From contig JALHMI010000005.1 in NCBI GenBank assembly GCA_022844125.1, positions 335,768 to 399,767 of the forward strand: DNA of 64,000 bases. The letters are read 5' to 3'. This stretch comes from Pirellulales bacterium. Its GTDB lineage: Bacteria; Planctomycetota; Planctomycetia; Pirellulales; PALSA-1355. Every line of letters begins with the position of its first letter. Position 1 is the first letter of the stretch. Positions 48,673 through 57,960 of the stretch are shown here, piece by piece. The translations under genes were made by a program, and so were the position numbers. The notes beneath the pieces were generated by a model. It worked only from the letters and a program-made list of their open reading frames with translations, made no database searches and was not told the DNA's origin.

Positions 48673-51600
48673 TTATTTGCCATGATCAATGAAACTCGAC
48701 TTGTCGGTCGAACTATCGAAATCAAACGTCGCGGACAACTCTGCCCCCGAGTCGTCGAGTCGGTACACTCGCATGCCAAACGATTCGCCATGCTCGTGCC
48801 CCATCACGACCATGGAATCCTTGGGGTGGATCGCCGCGCAAAGGATTCGGTCGTCGGGGGCCCCCAGGGTCAGCACTTCGGTCCTGGTGGGTAGATGGTA
48901 AATGGTCACGGTTCCTACGTCCGAGCGGCTCATCAGTGTTGAGCCATCTGCGGAGATCGTTAGCCCCACAGACTTGTCGGCGGCCATCAGGCGAAACGGC
49001 GGAGCGTTGGACGTCAAGTCAAATAAATAGATCGCCGTGCTATTCCCACAGACGGCCAGTAATCGGCCATCGGCGGAGACGGCGGATATAGTCATCCTGT
49101 CATTCATTGGCCCAATCACCCGAAACTCAGTTGCCCCGGGACTTCGACGAAAGCGCAAGTAGCCAGAGGTGTCGGTGTCGAGCCAAAGTTCGCCATCCGG
49201 CGTACGGAATGAGCCGATCAAGTCTTGCGTGCCGCCACACTGAAACACCACATCACCACTGGTTGGATCGATGACTCGAGTCAGGGGCATGCCCCGAATC
49301 ACAATCGACTGGCCATCCGGTGCGAGCCACATTTGAGTGCGACCGATGTTCGAAACCGCAAGTGCCGTCACGACCTCGCCCGAATGTGTCCGGCGCAGGC
49401 TCAGCCCGTCGATTTCCTGAACCCATGCCTGCTCGCCGCTGGTGTCGAATACGGGACTCCAATCGCCGAGGAAGAATTCATGTGCACGTGGAGCGTCTGC
49501 CGGTGTCGGCGGTCTGAACGACCAGAACTTTCGCCCCGTCGCGACTTCAAATATCGAGACGCATACGTCCGCCGACAATTGCTCCGCAACCACAAGCCAA
49601 CGTCCGCACGGCGAAAATGAGGTTTGGAGCGGCCGATTGGCAATCGGAAGCTCAGCCGAGTGCCCGCTCGCGTTCAGTTCTCGGATGCGAACCATGCCAT
49701 CCACTCCACCCGATGCCAACCAATTCCCATTGCTGGAAAGGTCGCAGCATGGGGCCCGCCCCAGATGCCCCGCAAAACTTACGGGCGTCACACGCCCGCC
49801 CAACAAGTCTTCCATCCTCCAAGTGCAAACCGACCCGTCGCGAAAGCTTGCCGCCAATAGTCGCTTCTCGGGACAAAACCGTATTCCTTCGATCATTTGT
49901 CCGAGTTTGAAAGAAGTCACTAGTTTCCCGTCGCTGGCCGAAAGCAGTGCCAAGCGGTCGGCTCCGACCAGAGCCACATAGTCTGTCTCCATGGATACGG
50001 CGCAGCATGCTCCCGCAAACCACGTAGCGGACAATTCATTCCACCGCTCAATTTCATGCAGTGTCTGTGGGTCAAGGAGCACCATTTCCCACGGCGCTTT
50101 CAGAACCGCTAACAAGTTCCGTTCAGGAAGAAACGCGAATCCAGCAATTTCATTTGGGTGACTAGGATCCCATCCGCGGGCCTCACTTGAAGGTTCCAGT
50201 GGTCTAGTTTGCCGGACCGATTCGTCAGCAGTATCAATGACCGCCACGATCGCATCCCTGCCACCGACAGCCACTTGGCGACCCTCATCGATCCAAGCCA
50301 TTGCAAATACGTCGCTGGTCAGAATCCGCCGCTCGAACACGATCGAATAATCTGCTGCTCGGTACACGATGACTCGCCCATTCTCATCACCGACGGCCAG
50401 CAAGGTGCCATCAGGCGAGAACTCTGCGGATACGATCTCCTCGCCGGGGTGAGGGATCGAATGAATTTCCTTCCAACTCTTGGTATCCCAAAAGCTCAGC
50501 CTCCCATCCGCGCCACCGCAGACGAGCAAATCGCTTGCGGGAGAAAATCGCACGCAATGCACTCGCCCGTCAGTGGCAGCTAGAACATGCGTTGCTTCAT
50601 CTGTCATTTTGTCAATCAAATGCCACTCCAGTCCGCGCCGCACGTTTCCGTGCGCCATCCCTTCCGCATTCTTCAGATGATGCAGAGCCTCTGCACGATC
50701 GCCGCGATACAACGAACGGGCCGCATAGCGAATAGCGCCGGCATATTGATGCTGCCGCTCCTTCTCCTCGGCGATACTCGCCAACTTGTTGGCCGCGGCC
50801 ACTTCTTCGGCCGCTGACCGCCGCTCCTCAAACAGTGCGCCGAACAGGGCTGCCACCAGCAATCCGGCCAACACGGCGCCGCTGGCAATCGCCACACCAC
50901 GCGGATGCCGTCGGGCAAATCGCCACGCCCGCTGCAAGCGCGAGATCGGCCGAGCAGCGATCGGCTCGTGCCGCAAGAATCGGCGCAGATCGTCGGCCAG
51001 TTCACCAGCGCTCGCATAGCGACGCTGCGGCGTCTTCTCCAGACACTTAGCAACAATGGTCTCCAGATCCTTGGGGACATTCGAACGGAAAGTGCGAATC
51101 GCCCGCGGCTCTTCGCGCAGGATGCGCTCGCGAATCTGATCGCCGCTCTCACCCTCGAACGGCCGCACGCCGCTCAACAGCTCGTACAGGATTACGCCCA
51201 ACGAAAACACGTCCGATCGCGGTCCTGCTTCGGCCGATTGACCCGCCGCCTGCTCCGGGGACATGTAGCGATCCGAGCCGATGAACGCGATCGTCCGCGT
51301 GTGGTACGACGCAGCAGCCAGCTCTGGCCGACGCGCGAGCCCGAAGTCCGTCACCACCGGTCGAAACAAGCGCCCACTGACCGAGTCCGCGACTCGCCGC
51401 AACAGCACATTGCTGGGCTTGAGGTCGCGATGCACAATCCCCCTTGCATGGGCAAACTCGAGGGCCTCAGCAATATCGCGTATGAGCTCCGCGGCCAGCA
51501 GCACCGGAATCCGGTCCTGACCCAAAACCCAGCTTGCTAGCGTGGGCCCGTCGATCAGTTCGAACGCAATGTAACGAACCATCTCGACGCTGCCGGTATC

Positions 51601-51978
51601 GTACACCTGCACAATCCCCGGATGCGACAACTCGGCGATCGTCTTCGGTTCGTCGACGAATCTGCGGCTGGCCTCGGGATCCATCATCACCGCAGGCCAG
51701 GCGACCTTCAGCGCGACATGCCGATCCAGTTCCGTGTCCAACGCCTGAAAGACGACCCCATAGGCGCCTTGCCCCAACACGGACTTCAGCTGGAAGCGCC
51801 CCAATCGCGGCGGAAGCTCCGCAGGTGACTCGTCATGAGCGACGCCCGCCTCGGGATCCGCCTGGCTGTATTGCGCCAACCACAGCAAGAATTCGAGCGC
51901 CTCCGAGCTGAGACCCGCAAGTTGAGGTTCAGCAGCTCGCGAATCCTCATTCGCCCAATGTGAACCTTCGCTAATCAT
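48673..51978 (-). CDS. Ser/Thr protein kinase with WD40 propeller
   Basis: The 1101-residue protein has a Hanks-type kinase domain: GQGAYGVVF loop (residues 69-77), Lys91, HRDLKPSN (183-190), DFG (211-213), SPEQ activation end. A membrane helix follows at about 361-383, then a helical stretch and a long C-terminal WD40 beta-propeller with repeats such as HCVRFSPASDLLVCGGADGRL and AEFSPDGTLLAVGDENGR. Such chimeras are abundant in planctomycetes. Its start overlaps the ECF sigma stop by 8 bases, so the kinase may control that sigma factor. Confidence 0.92.
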   Translation of the reverse strand: MISEGSHWANEDSRAAEPQLAGLSSEALEFLLWLAQYSQADPEAGVAHDESPAELPPRLGRFQLKSVLGQGAYGVVFQALDTELDRHVALKVAWPAVMMDPEASRRFVDEPKTIAELSHPGIVQVYDTGSVEMVRYIAFELIDGPTLASWVLGQDRIPVLLAAELIRDIAEALEFAHARGIVHRDLKPSNVLLRRVADSVSGRLFRPVVTDFGLARRPELAAASYHTRTIAFIGSDRYMSPEQAAGQSAEAGPRSDVFSLGVILYELLSGVRPFEGESGDQIRERILREEPRAIRTFRSNVPKDLETIVAKCLEKTPQRRYASAGELADDLRRFLRHEPIAARPISRLQRAWRFARRHPRGVAIASGAVLAGLLVAALFGALFEERRSAAEEVAAANKLASIAEEKERQHQYAGAIRYAARSLYRGDRAEALHHLKNAEGMAHGNVRRGLEWHLIDKMTDEATHVLAATDGRVHCVRFSPASDLLVCGGADGRLSFWDTKSWKEIHSIPHPGEEIVSAEFSPDGTLLAVGDENGRVIVYRAADYSIVFERRILTSDVFAMAWIDEGRQVAVGGRDAIVAVIDTADESVRQTRPLEPSSEARGWDPSHPNEIAGFAFLPERNLLAVLKAPWEMVLLDPQTLHEIERWNELSATWFAGACCAVSMETDYVALVGADRLALLSASDGKLVTSFKLGQMIEGIRFCPEKRLLAASFRDGSVCTWRMEDLLGGRVTPVSFAGHLGRAPCCDLSSNGNWLASGGVDGMVRIRELNASGHSAELPIANRPLQTSFSPCGRWLVVAEQLSADVCVSIFEVATGRKFWSFRPPTPADAPRAHEFFLGDWSPVFDTSGEQAWVQEIDGLSLRRTHSGEVVTALAVSNIGRTQMWLAPDGQSIVIRGMPLTRVIDPTSGDVVFQCGGTQDLIGSFRTPDGELWLDTDTSGYLRFRRSPGATEFRVIGPMNDRMTISAVSADGRLLAVCGNSTAIYLFDLTSNAPPFRLMAADKSVGLTISADGSTLMSRSDVGTVTIYHLPTRTEVLTLGAPDDRILCAAIHPKDSMVVMGHEHGESFGMRVYRLDDSGAELSATFDFDSSTDKSSFIDHGK

Positions 51979-52627
51979 CGGTTTTGAGTCGGGACCTCAA
52001 CTTTGCCAGCGCTCGCTCGTACGCCATTCGGGCCGCATCCTCCTTCGATCCCGTCAATTCGGCGATCTGCTTGTAGCTCTGGCCATTCAACAGCCGAAGC
52101 TCAATGACGAATTGCTCGTGGGGCTTAAGCGATTGAAACAGCGCGTACGCGCGCTCGGCCTCCTGACGCTGCGCGATACAGATCTCGTGAGCGGCTTCGC
52201 CACTGTTGTCCTCCGCGGCACGAGCATGGAATAGCTCCCAAATCATTCGCTTGTGGTGTTCGGCATGGCGAGCCTGATGGTTGCGCGTCCACTCCAGTCG
52301 CCGGTGATAGAGTACCGACCGAGCCCATTGCTTGAAGTCAGTAAACGTGTCGCGCTCGAACTTGTCGAACTGCTGCCGCACCCGCAGCAGCGTATCCTGG
52401 ATCAAATCTGATGAACCGTGGGACAATCCTGGACTGCGGCGCCTTCGCCTGCCGGACAACTCTTCCCAAAGGTGTTCGGACAACCGCTCGATCAACTTGT
52501 CCAATGCCTCAACCGAGCCTTGGCGTGCCGCGGCGATCAAGGGGTCGGGCGTCGCCTGCGAATTAGGAACGTCATTCCCACCCCGCGACGACTTATTACT
52601 GAACGACTTTTCGGCACGGCTCGACAT
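51971..52627 (-). CDS. ECF sigma factor paired with the kinase
   Basis: The 218-residue protein contains GSSDLIQDTLLRVRQQFDKF (region 2.2-like), KQWARSVLYHRRLEWTRNHQ and a region 4 HTH GQSYKQIAELTGSKEDAARM. It is the planctomycete-type sigma that is often fused or linked to STK-WD40 proteins. It overlaps the kinase start by 8 bases (ATGATTAG). Probable targets are unknown. Confidence 0.88.
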   Translation of the reverse strand: MSSRAEKSFSNKSSRGGNDVPNSQATPDPLIAAARQGSVEALDKLIERLSEHLWEELSGRRRRRSPGLSHGSSDLIQDTLLRVRQQFDKFERDTFTDFKQWARSVLYHRRLEWTRNHQARHAEHHKRMIWELFHARAAEDNSGEAAHEICIAQRQEAERAYALFQSLKPHEQFVIELRLLNGQSYKQIAELTGSKEDAARMAYERALAKLRSRLKTDD

Positions 52628-52875
52628 ATGGCTCCGCTCCTAGGTGGGTCGATTATCTCCTGCGAGGTAACCCAATGCAAATTCGTCGCCACCGAAACAG
52701 CTCACAATGGAGCGTTTCCTTCCAATTCTCCTGTTCGCAACTCTCCCGAACGCTTTCCTGAAATTTGCTGCCGAGCGAGCCACGAACACCCGAAGAGTCG
52801 AACCAAATTACGCTCATCCGGCGCTGCCCCCGTGTATCTTTCGCCATCTGGCTCAATGCCCGCCGCTTTTGCGAT
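52628..52875. other. gap of about 250 bases
   Basis: Between the sigma gene start and the glycosyltransferase end. Open frames in both directions overlap here but none has a recognised motif or a convincing ribosome site, so no gene is called. It probably contains the sigma/kinase promoter. Confidence 0.3.
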
Positions 52876-54207
52876 TCACTCAGGCGACCCAAGTTGCCTT
52901 CGGTCGGTTCTTCCAGCACCGGCTTCTCTCACACAGCCCGCTTCGTCCAGCCCAAGTAGGCTCCGGATGAGTGCCGCAATTCTCGGCGCGGCCTTACCCG
53001 GTGGAAATGTCTCCGACACTTTCGCTTGAAGTACTTCGTTCGACTCAGTAGCGGCGAACGCTTCGCCGATGACTCTACCCCACTCCTGTGGTGAGCGCAC
53101 TTGCCTGGCGAGTCCCAACTCCGCCAACGGCAGATCGCTTCCCCCAGAAACGTACACAGGTTGGATTACTTGCTTAAGCATCAACACTGCCTCGACTCCG
53201 ACAGTCGAATTGTATGTGGCAACAGCATCGACTGCGTTCAAAGTCGGGTACAAGGGTAGATTGCTGGCCAGCCGGGCCTGCGAATCGTCAATGCCCGATA
53301 TCCATCGGCGGTACACTTCTGTCCGCTGAGAAGGATGGGGTCGGACCAGCAGGCACCCGCCATTCTCCCGTACTGCCGCGTGTATCGCTGCCAAGTCGCT
53401 GACTATCTCGGCCTCGCTCCTGACGTGAACAACGTCTGTGCCCCGCTTCCAAAAGGCTGGAACATCGATCCACAGCAGCGTCTTGCACCGATCCGGTATG
53501 CCCTTCAAATGCGTGTGCCGCCACGCGTAGTTGATAGCACCGCGATACTCGACCACGCGATCGAACGCTGGGTTGCCTGTGATGAAGAGTGTTCCCTCCG
53601 GTTTTTGTCCGCCGGCAGCCACCAGGTTCCCAATCGTCGCCGCACATAAGGTCGTAATGTATTGCGATTCAATGCGATGGAAGTGGTACATTCCGAATAG
53701 ATCGACCATGCACAGCGTGGGTATGCCGAGCTCGTTCGCAACTTGTACCGCCGCGGCTTCACTCCTCGGAGCACTGGTCACGATCACCATCGCGGGATCA
53801 ATTTCTGCAATGATTCGCTCCAGCATGGTCAGCGGCTGAAACGACCGACGGCCGCATTCGTGCCACCGCTGAGCCGCCTCCTCGTCGCCGTGCCGCGTAA
53901 CCAGATCCCAATAGCACATGCCGAGGTAAGCCACTGACTCGTCGAGCGCAATTCCACTTTCTGGGTTGTGCTCTGTCGCCGCGAGCTTCATGCCCCATTC
54001 CAACGCCGCCTTATCCTCTGGGCGCAGGAAGTCTTTGTACCCCCGAAACGGAATTCCTTGGCTCTGCAGGATTGGTCCTGCCGAAGTGCAGGCGAGAATC
54101 TCCGCTCGAATTCCCGGGTATGACTGAAGCGCGCGCCACACCGGCACCACCATCCCCACGTGCCCACCTCCGTAGGTCACAAAGAGTATTGTCGAACTGG
54201 TCGCCAT
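52876..54207 (-). CDS. GT-B-like glycosyltransferase
   Basis: From ATG 54207 the protein has 443 residues. The N-terminal Rossmann part has FVTYGGGHVGMVVPVWRAL (residues about 8-26, a Gly-rich nucleotide-sugar binding turn), and later blocks YNSTVGVEAVLMLKQVIQPVYVSG and LVRPHPSQRTEVYRR look like UDP-sugar binding motifs of GT-B or epimerase-related enzymes. It is divergent from the methyltransferase gene. The substrate is unknown; an envelope polysaccharide is likely. Confidence 0.65.
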   Translation of the reverse strand: MATSSTILFVTYGGGHVGMVVPVWRALQSYPGIRAEILACTSAGPILQSQGIPFRGYKDFLRPEDKAALEWGMKLAATEHNPESGIALDESVAYLGMCYWDLVTRHGDEEAAQRWHECGRRSFQPLTMLERIIAEIDPAMVIVTSAPRSEAAAVQVANELGIPTLCMVDLFGMYHFHRIESQYITTLCAATIGNLVAAGGQKPEGTLFITGNPAFDRVVEYRGAINYAWRHTHLKGIPDRCKTLLWIDVPAFWKRGTDVVHVRSEAEIVSDLAAIHAAVRENGGCLLVRPHPSQRTEVYRRWISGIDDSQARLASNLPLYPTLNAVDAVATYNSTVGVEAVLMLKQVIQPVYVSGGSDLPLAELGLARQVRSPQEWGRVIGEAFAATESNEVLQAKVSETFPPGKAAPRIAALIRSLLGLDEAGCVREAGAGRTDRRQLGSPE

Positions 54208-54302
54208 CCTGCCTACCACAATGCCACTTCTTCCGCTTGCACATTCGCACACACTATGCCAGACATCGTCGGATGAGCAATAGATAACTGAAGGGAGTAA
54301 TT

Positions 54303-55187
54303 ATGAGCAGCACCAGCAACTCTACCTACGACGAAGCAGTCCGCAGTCACTACGATCGAATCGCCGGTGCCCACGGCCTTTCTCCAAAAAGCACGATGGC
54401 TGATGACACCGTCAGGGCCAAAGAAACCCGAGTGGCCATCGAGTTTGTTGAACGCATCGGGCGGGAGTTATGGGCGGAGGCGATGCACAGCGGCGCTGAC
54501 GTTGATCGCCCGAGCAGCGAATACGGAGCTCAGATCCTAGACGTGGGCTGCGGAAATGGCTACACGCTGAGGCGCCTAGCCGATCATCTCCCCATGTTTG
54601 GCTTTACAGGCATCGAGTACAACGACAGGTTGAGGACGGTTGCAGAGCAGCAACTTGCTGGTCGCAAGAATGCCCGCGTCCAGCCTGGCGATCTCCGCGC
54701 CAGGGAATCCCTGGAAGTCCCGGATGAACAGGTGGATGCCCTCCTTTGCCAGCGCGTCATCATTAATCTCTTGGATCGAGAAGATCAGCGAGTGGCCTTG
54801 GAGAACATCATCCGACTTGTTCGCCCAGGAGGCTATCTCCTGTTCATCGAGGCCTTTGAACAGGGGTTGTCTAACCTGAATGACGCAAGAGCCGAGTTCG
54901 GGTTAGAGCCCATCGAACCCGCCGTTCATAATCTCTACCTGCCGGACGAGTTTTTCCAGCATCACGCGCTGCAACCTGCCGGACTAGACGGCCTTTGTAA
55001 AGCGAATCTCTTGTCGACGCATTACTATCTCTCACGTGTTCTGCATGAGGCTACACGCCGTGCAGCTGGCAGTTCCGAAGTCCAAAGAAACTCTCATTTT
55101 GTGCGATTCTTGTCTTCCGCCTTGCCTGACGAAGTTGGGGACTATTCTCCGATTCGGATCCATCACTTCAAGAAGCAGCCGACATAG
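54303..55187 (+). CDS. SAM-dependent methyltransferase
   Basis: The 294-residue protein has motif I ILDVGCGNGYTLRRLAD (about residues 78-95), the acidic end GIEYNDRLRTVAEQQL, and DALLCQRVIINLLDRED, as in class I methyltransferases of the UbiE/type 11 group. It may modify a saccharide made with the divergent glycosyltransferase. Start at ATG 54303 has GGGAG about 7 bases upstream. Confidence 0.85.
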   Translation: MSSTSNSTYDEAVRSHYDRIAGAHGLSPKSTMADDTVRAKETRVAIEFVERIGRELWAEAMHSGADVDRPSSEYGAQILDVGCGNGYTLRRLADHLPMFGFTGIEYNDRLRTVAEQQLAGRKNARVQPGDLRARESLEVPDEQVDALLCQRVIINLLDREDQRVALENIIRLVRPGGYLLFIEAFEQGLSNLNDARAEFGLEPIEPAVHNLYLPDEFFQHHALQPAGLDGLCKANLLSTHYYLSRVLHEATRRAAGSSEVQRNSHFVRFLSSALPDEVGDYSPIRIHHFKKQPT

Positions 55188-55477
55188 CCACTTCAAGCAG
55201 TGCAGCACTCGCCGACCGAGGGCGAGTGACTATGAGAATCAGCTGATTTGACGCCGCAATCGCACGCGACTCGAGTAACGAGCCAGCGAGAGTCTGCGCA
55301 ACCGGGCCTTCCGCAAGAAACTTGGGGATACGTCCGCTGGAAATCACGGGCGATATACGATTTTCGCTTCCTTTGCAAAATTTGCTGTTCGGTTTTACCA
55401 ATTGGCGCATGTAGTTCATAGGGACGTGATGTCACTCTCCCGGTACTCGGTCAATTCTCTACTTGAGGACGCAGCTC

Positions 55478-56281
55478 ATGAGCCTGTCAGGTAATTCCAG
55501 GAGCCCCAAGCGGCGTTACATCGCCCCCTTACTGCTACTTCAGCTTTTCGCCATGTTCTCCTCTGCACAGGCCGCGCCTGCTCAATTGTTCTATGGTTTC
55601 GACGCCGCAGCCGGCCCGGGCGGGCCACGACCGAATTCCGATGCTGCGCAACTCCAATTTCTTAGCGCCCTGGACGCCAACACAATCGGCGTCGAAACTT
55701 TCGAGAACCTCAACGTCGGATCGATCGAAACCCAGACCCTGCAATTTCCTGGAACAACCGTCACAGGCGCGATCGCGAACCTAGATCCGGGCGCCACTAA
55801 TTTGGTGCGTGATGCTGCCGAACCAGGCAATTTCGTCTTCGCCATCAATGGCTCGCAGTACTTGAGGAGCCTGACGGCAACGTCCACCGGCTATTTCGAG
55901 CTGACCTTCAGTTCGCCCCAGAATGGCATTGGCTTCTATGGCTCCGGGGTGAGTGACTATGCTGGATTCGGTGGAAATATCACGCCAATTCAGCTCACAC
56001 TCGACGGCGCGAGCCCAATTGATATTCTCAATGTCAATCCAACAAGCGTCCCTTATCAGTCGATTAACTTCTTCGGCATCGTCACCGACACGCCGTTCAC
56101 TACGGTGCGACTCTACAATTCAGGGCCACTCTTCGACGGTTTCGGTCTCGATGACCTAACTGTCGGCCGCCTGGAACCGGTCCCAGAACCGTCCAGTCTC
56201 GCGCTCGTGACAGTCGCAATGGTGTTCGCTGGCGCCTACCTTCAGCGACAGTTCCGGTCCACAGTTAGAGTTAAGGGCTGA
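55478..56281 (+). CDS. PEP-CTERM protein, 267 aa
   Basis: From ATG 55478 (a TTG at 55463 is rejected) the protein has a signal peptide ending near AQAAPAQ (residue about 33), a beta-rich middle with FFGIVTDTPFTTVRLYNS, GFYGSGVSDYAGFGGN and a C-terminal PEP-CTERM tail VPEPSSLALVTVAMVFAGAY followed by basic residues. It would be sorted by an exosortase to the envelope. Not located in a phage block. Confidence 0.85.
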   Translation: MSLSGNSRSPKRRYIAPLLLLQLFAMFSSAQAAPAQLFYGFDAAAGPGGPRPNSDAAQLQFLSALDANTIGVETFENLNVGSIETQTLQFPGTTVTGAIANLDPGATNLVRDAAEPGNFVFAINGSQYLRSLTATSTGYFELTFSSPQNGIGFYGSGVSDYAGFGGNITPIQLTLDGASPIDILNVNPTSVPYQSINFFGIVTDTPFTTVRLYNSGPLFDGFGLDDLTVGRLEPVPEPSSLALVTVAMVFAGAYLQRQFRSTVRVKG

Positions 56282-56391
56282 TCGCCGGTTCGCAGGCAGG
56301 CGCACTTGTCGTTGGGCAATATGCCGAAGTTCCTATACCCTGCATCGCGCTCGCAAAACATTTTCACCGGAACGGATACACCTGGGTCTCA

Positions 56392-56572
56392 CTACCGGAG
56401 AAGGCTCGTCGGCGTTCCCGTTTCGCCTTGGGTCAGTTGCTTTGCACTTCCCAGAGCCACCTGCTCCGTGTGGCACAAGCTGCTTTTCCCCGTGAGCTGT
56501 AGTCCAAACTCGATCCGGCGGACCTTGTTCAAGACGCACTGTTGGACGCGTGCCGGAACTTTGGCCAGTTCG
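56392..56572 (+). pseudogene. remnant of a planctomycete-type ECF sigma gene
   Basis: Frame +1 reads LPEKARRRSRFALGQLL, then HLLRVAQAAFPREL, a TAG at 56500-56502, and continues in the same frame with SKLDPADLVQDALLDACRN and FGQF. These match the N-terminal part (region 2) of SigPlanct-type sigma factors, which usually has the D-P-x-D-L-V-Q-D core. The rest (regions 3-4) is missing, and an in-frame stop lies in the middle, so it is a decayed remnant. Confidence 0.75.
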
Positions 56573-56676
56573 TTGCGACGGCGCTGATCTCTTCGAGCAG
56601 TAGTACCCCAAGCTTCTCCGCCAAAATGCCCGCTCGTATCTTCGACGACAGTCGTCCTGTCATTTCAGGTCCCCAT

Positions 56677-57540
56677 TCACTTTCCAAAGTTGCCCGAGTC
56701 AGTCGGGTTAACCGCTCTACTGCGACGTTTGCCAAACCCCTTCTTGCGTTCCCAGGATTCCAACACGAATAGGGTCGCAGTATGAGCAGCATGCACAGCC
56801 AGACGCGCATGGCGGGCTTCGAGCTTATAGCTCCTTTTCCCGGCACCATGGGCAGAGCTGGCGTGCGTGCGCAGCGCCCCGATTCCGTCCACCAGGGAAA
56901 TCAGTCCGGATAGAATCTTCTGAAGATCGAGGTCTTCCACCTTGCTTGGATCAAAGCCTAAATCTTTCCTCACGACCGTCCAGAGTGGCTGAAGGTCCTG
57001 CTTGGAAGGCATGTCCAAGCCTTCATCCTCGATATACGCCTTGCACAGCGACTCCAGGATGTTGCTCGCCGCAGAGACAGCTTCTCTCGGGTTCGATTCG
57101 ACATTGGTCAGCGCTCGATTGAACTCGCCGTCAATCGCCACGACATCACGCTCCCGAATAAACTCCTCAAGCGTCCTAGAGGGGCTCGCCAGCGTACCGG
57201 CGATCTTCCCACCCTTCACATATTGCAGCTCGTTCGCCGCCAGTAGCTTTGCGATTCTTTTTCGGTCAGCCAACTTGCTTTCGTGCCACCTATTGTCTGC
57301 TTCGAGTGCTTCCTCCATGTAGCCCTCGATCAGCTTCCCCAGAACGTCGAGCGGCTGAACCTTTGGGTCTTTGTTGCACAGCCTCAACCAGGCTAGTGCC
57401 TTCGCAGGCTTACTGCCCTGCGGTGGATCGCCCGGCGCCCCGGCGTAAGTGAAGAGGTTATCCAGCGATGCGTGTGTCTCCCGCGCCGCAGAAATCTCAG
57501 CGCACACGGATAGCAATGCAGCAGGAATTGATCGGCGCAT
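56677..57540 (-). CDS. Abi_C-type abortive infection protein
   Basis: The 287-residue helical protein has the Abi_C layout in its C-terminal half: AVSAASNILESLCKAYIEDE, LQKILSGLISLVDGIGALR, HASSAHGAGKRSYKLEARH and HAAHTATLFVLESW, as in the abortive infection C-terminus family. The R-T-H-A-S-x-A-H-G segment (about residues 228-236) resembles the RN..G.AHG motif of Cthe/HEPN-like proteins, so an RNA-targeting role is possible. It would protect the population from phage by halting infected cells. Confidence 0.8.
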   Translation of the reverse strand: MRRSIPAALLSVCAEISAARETHASLDNLFTYAGAPGDPPQGSKPAKALAWLRLCNKDPKVQPLDVLGKLIEGYMEEALEADNRWHESKLADRKRIAKLLAANELQYVKGGKIAGTLASPSRTLEEFIRERDVVAIDGEFNRALTNVESNPREAVSAASNILESLCKAYIEDEGLDMPSKQDLQPLWTVVRKDLGFDPSKVEDLDLQKILSGLISLVDGIGALRTHASSAHGAGKRSYKLEARHARLAVHAAHTATLFVLESWERKKGFGKRRSRAVNPTDSGNFGK

Positions 57541-57770
57541 CAGATTATGGCCCCGGTCGACTTACGGCATGCAATCCAAGCGTCAAATACTTGACGTTCA
57601 TCGTTGCGAGCTGACGCCTCACTGTTGTGTTGACAAAGTCGCGCCGTGTATCGCGCCTTGGTTCATGGACGACGTGTCATATGCCACGAATCCCTGCCAT
57701 TCGTTGAGTACGAATTCACCGGCCAGCCAATCCCGGGGTGCAACATCCCCAAGATATAGCGCCCGGATCG
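57541..57770. other. gap of 230 bases
   Basis: Between the Abi_C gene and the small gene after the carbonic anhydrase. The rightward frame from 57449 runs through but looks like a shadow. No RNA gene recognised. It probably holds the Abi gene promoter. Confidence 0.3.
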
Positions 57771-57953
57771 CTACTGAGCGCCGAACCGCACCTGCGCTGG
57801 GGCATGGATTGGATTGACGACGACCTGCTCTCCGTCTTCAGTCATGATCGAACAGCCGCGGGTCGCCAGACCGCGATAGGTGTCACAGTCAACGTACTCG
57901 CCGTCGAAGCTCAGGTAATGATCACCCTGGCGCGGCGTGCCGTTCGTCGGCAT
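57771..57953 (-). CDS. small protein, 60 aa, after the carbonic anhydrase
   Basis: Starting at ATG 57953 (GGTGAGG seven bases upstream, 7 bases after the carbonic anhydrase stop) the product reads MPTNGTPRQGDHYLSFDGEY... with a short beta-rich body. It follows the carbonic anhydrase in the same direction, so likely co-transcribed. Function unknown. The longer frame up to 58031 lies inside the carbonic anhydrase gene. Confidence 0.5.
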   Translation of the reverse strand: MPTNGTPRQGDHYLSFDGEYVDCDTYRGLATRGCSIMTEDGEQVVVNPIHAPAQVRFGAQ

Positions 57954-57960
57954 ATCGACC

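Noticed and set aside
52653-53029. ORFs on both strands between the sigma and glycosyltransferase genes
   Set aside because: They mirror each other and the glycosyltransferase end; no motif or ribosome site.
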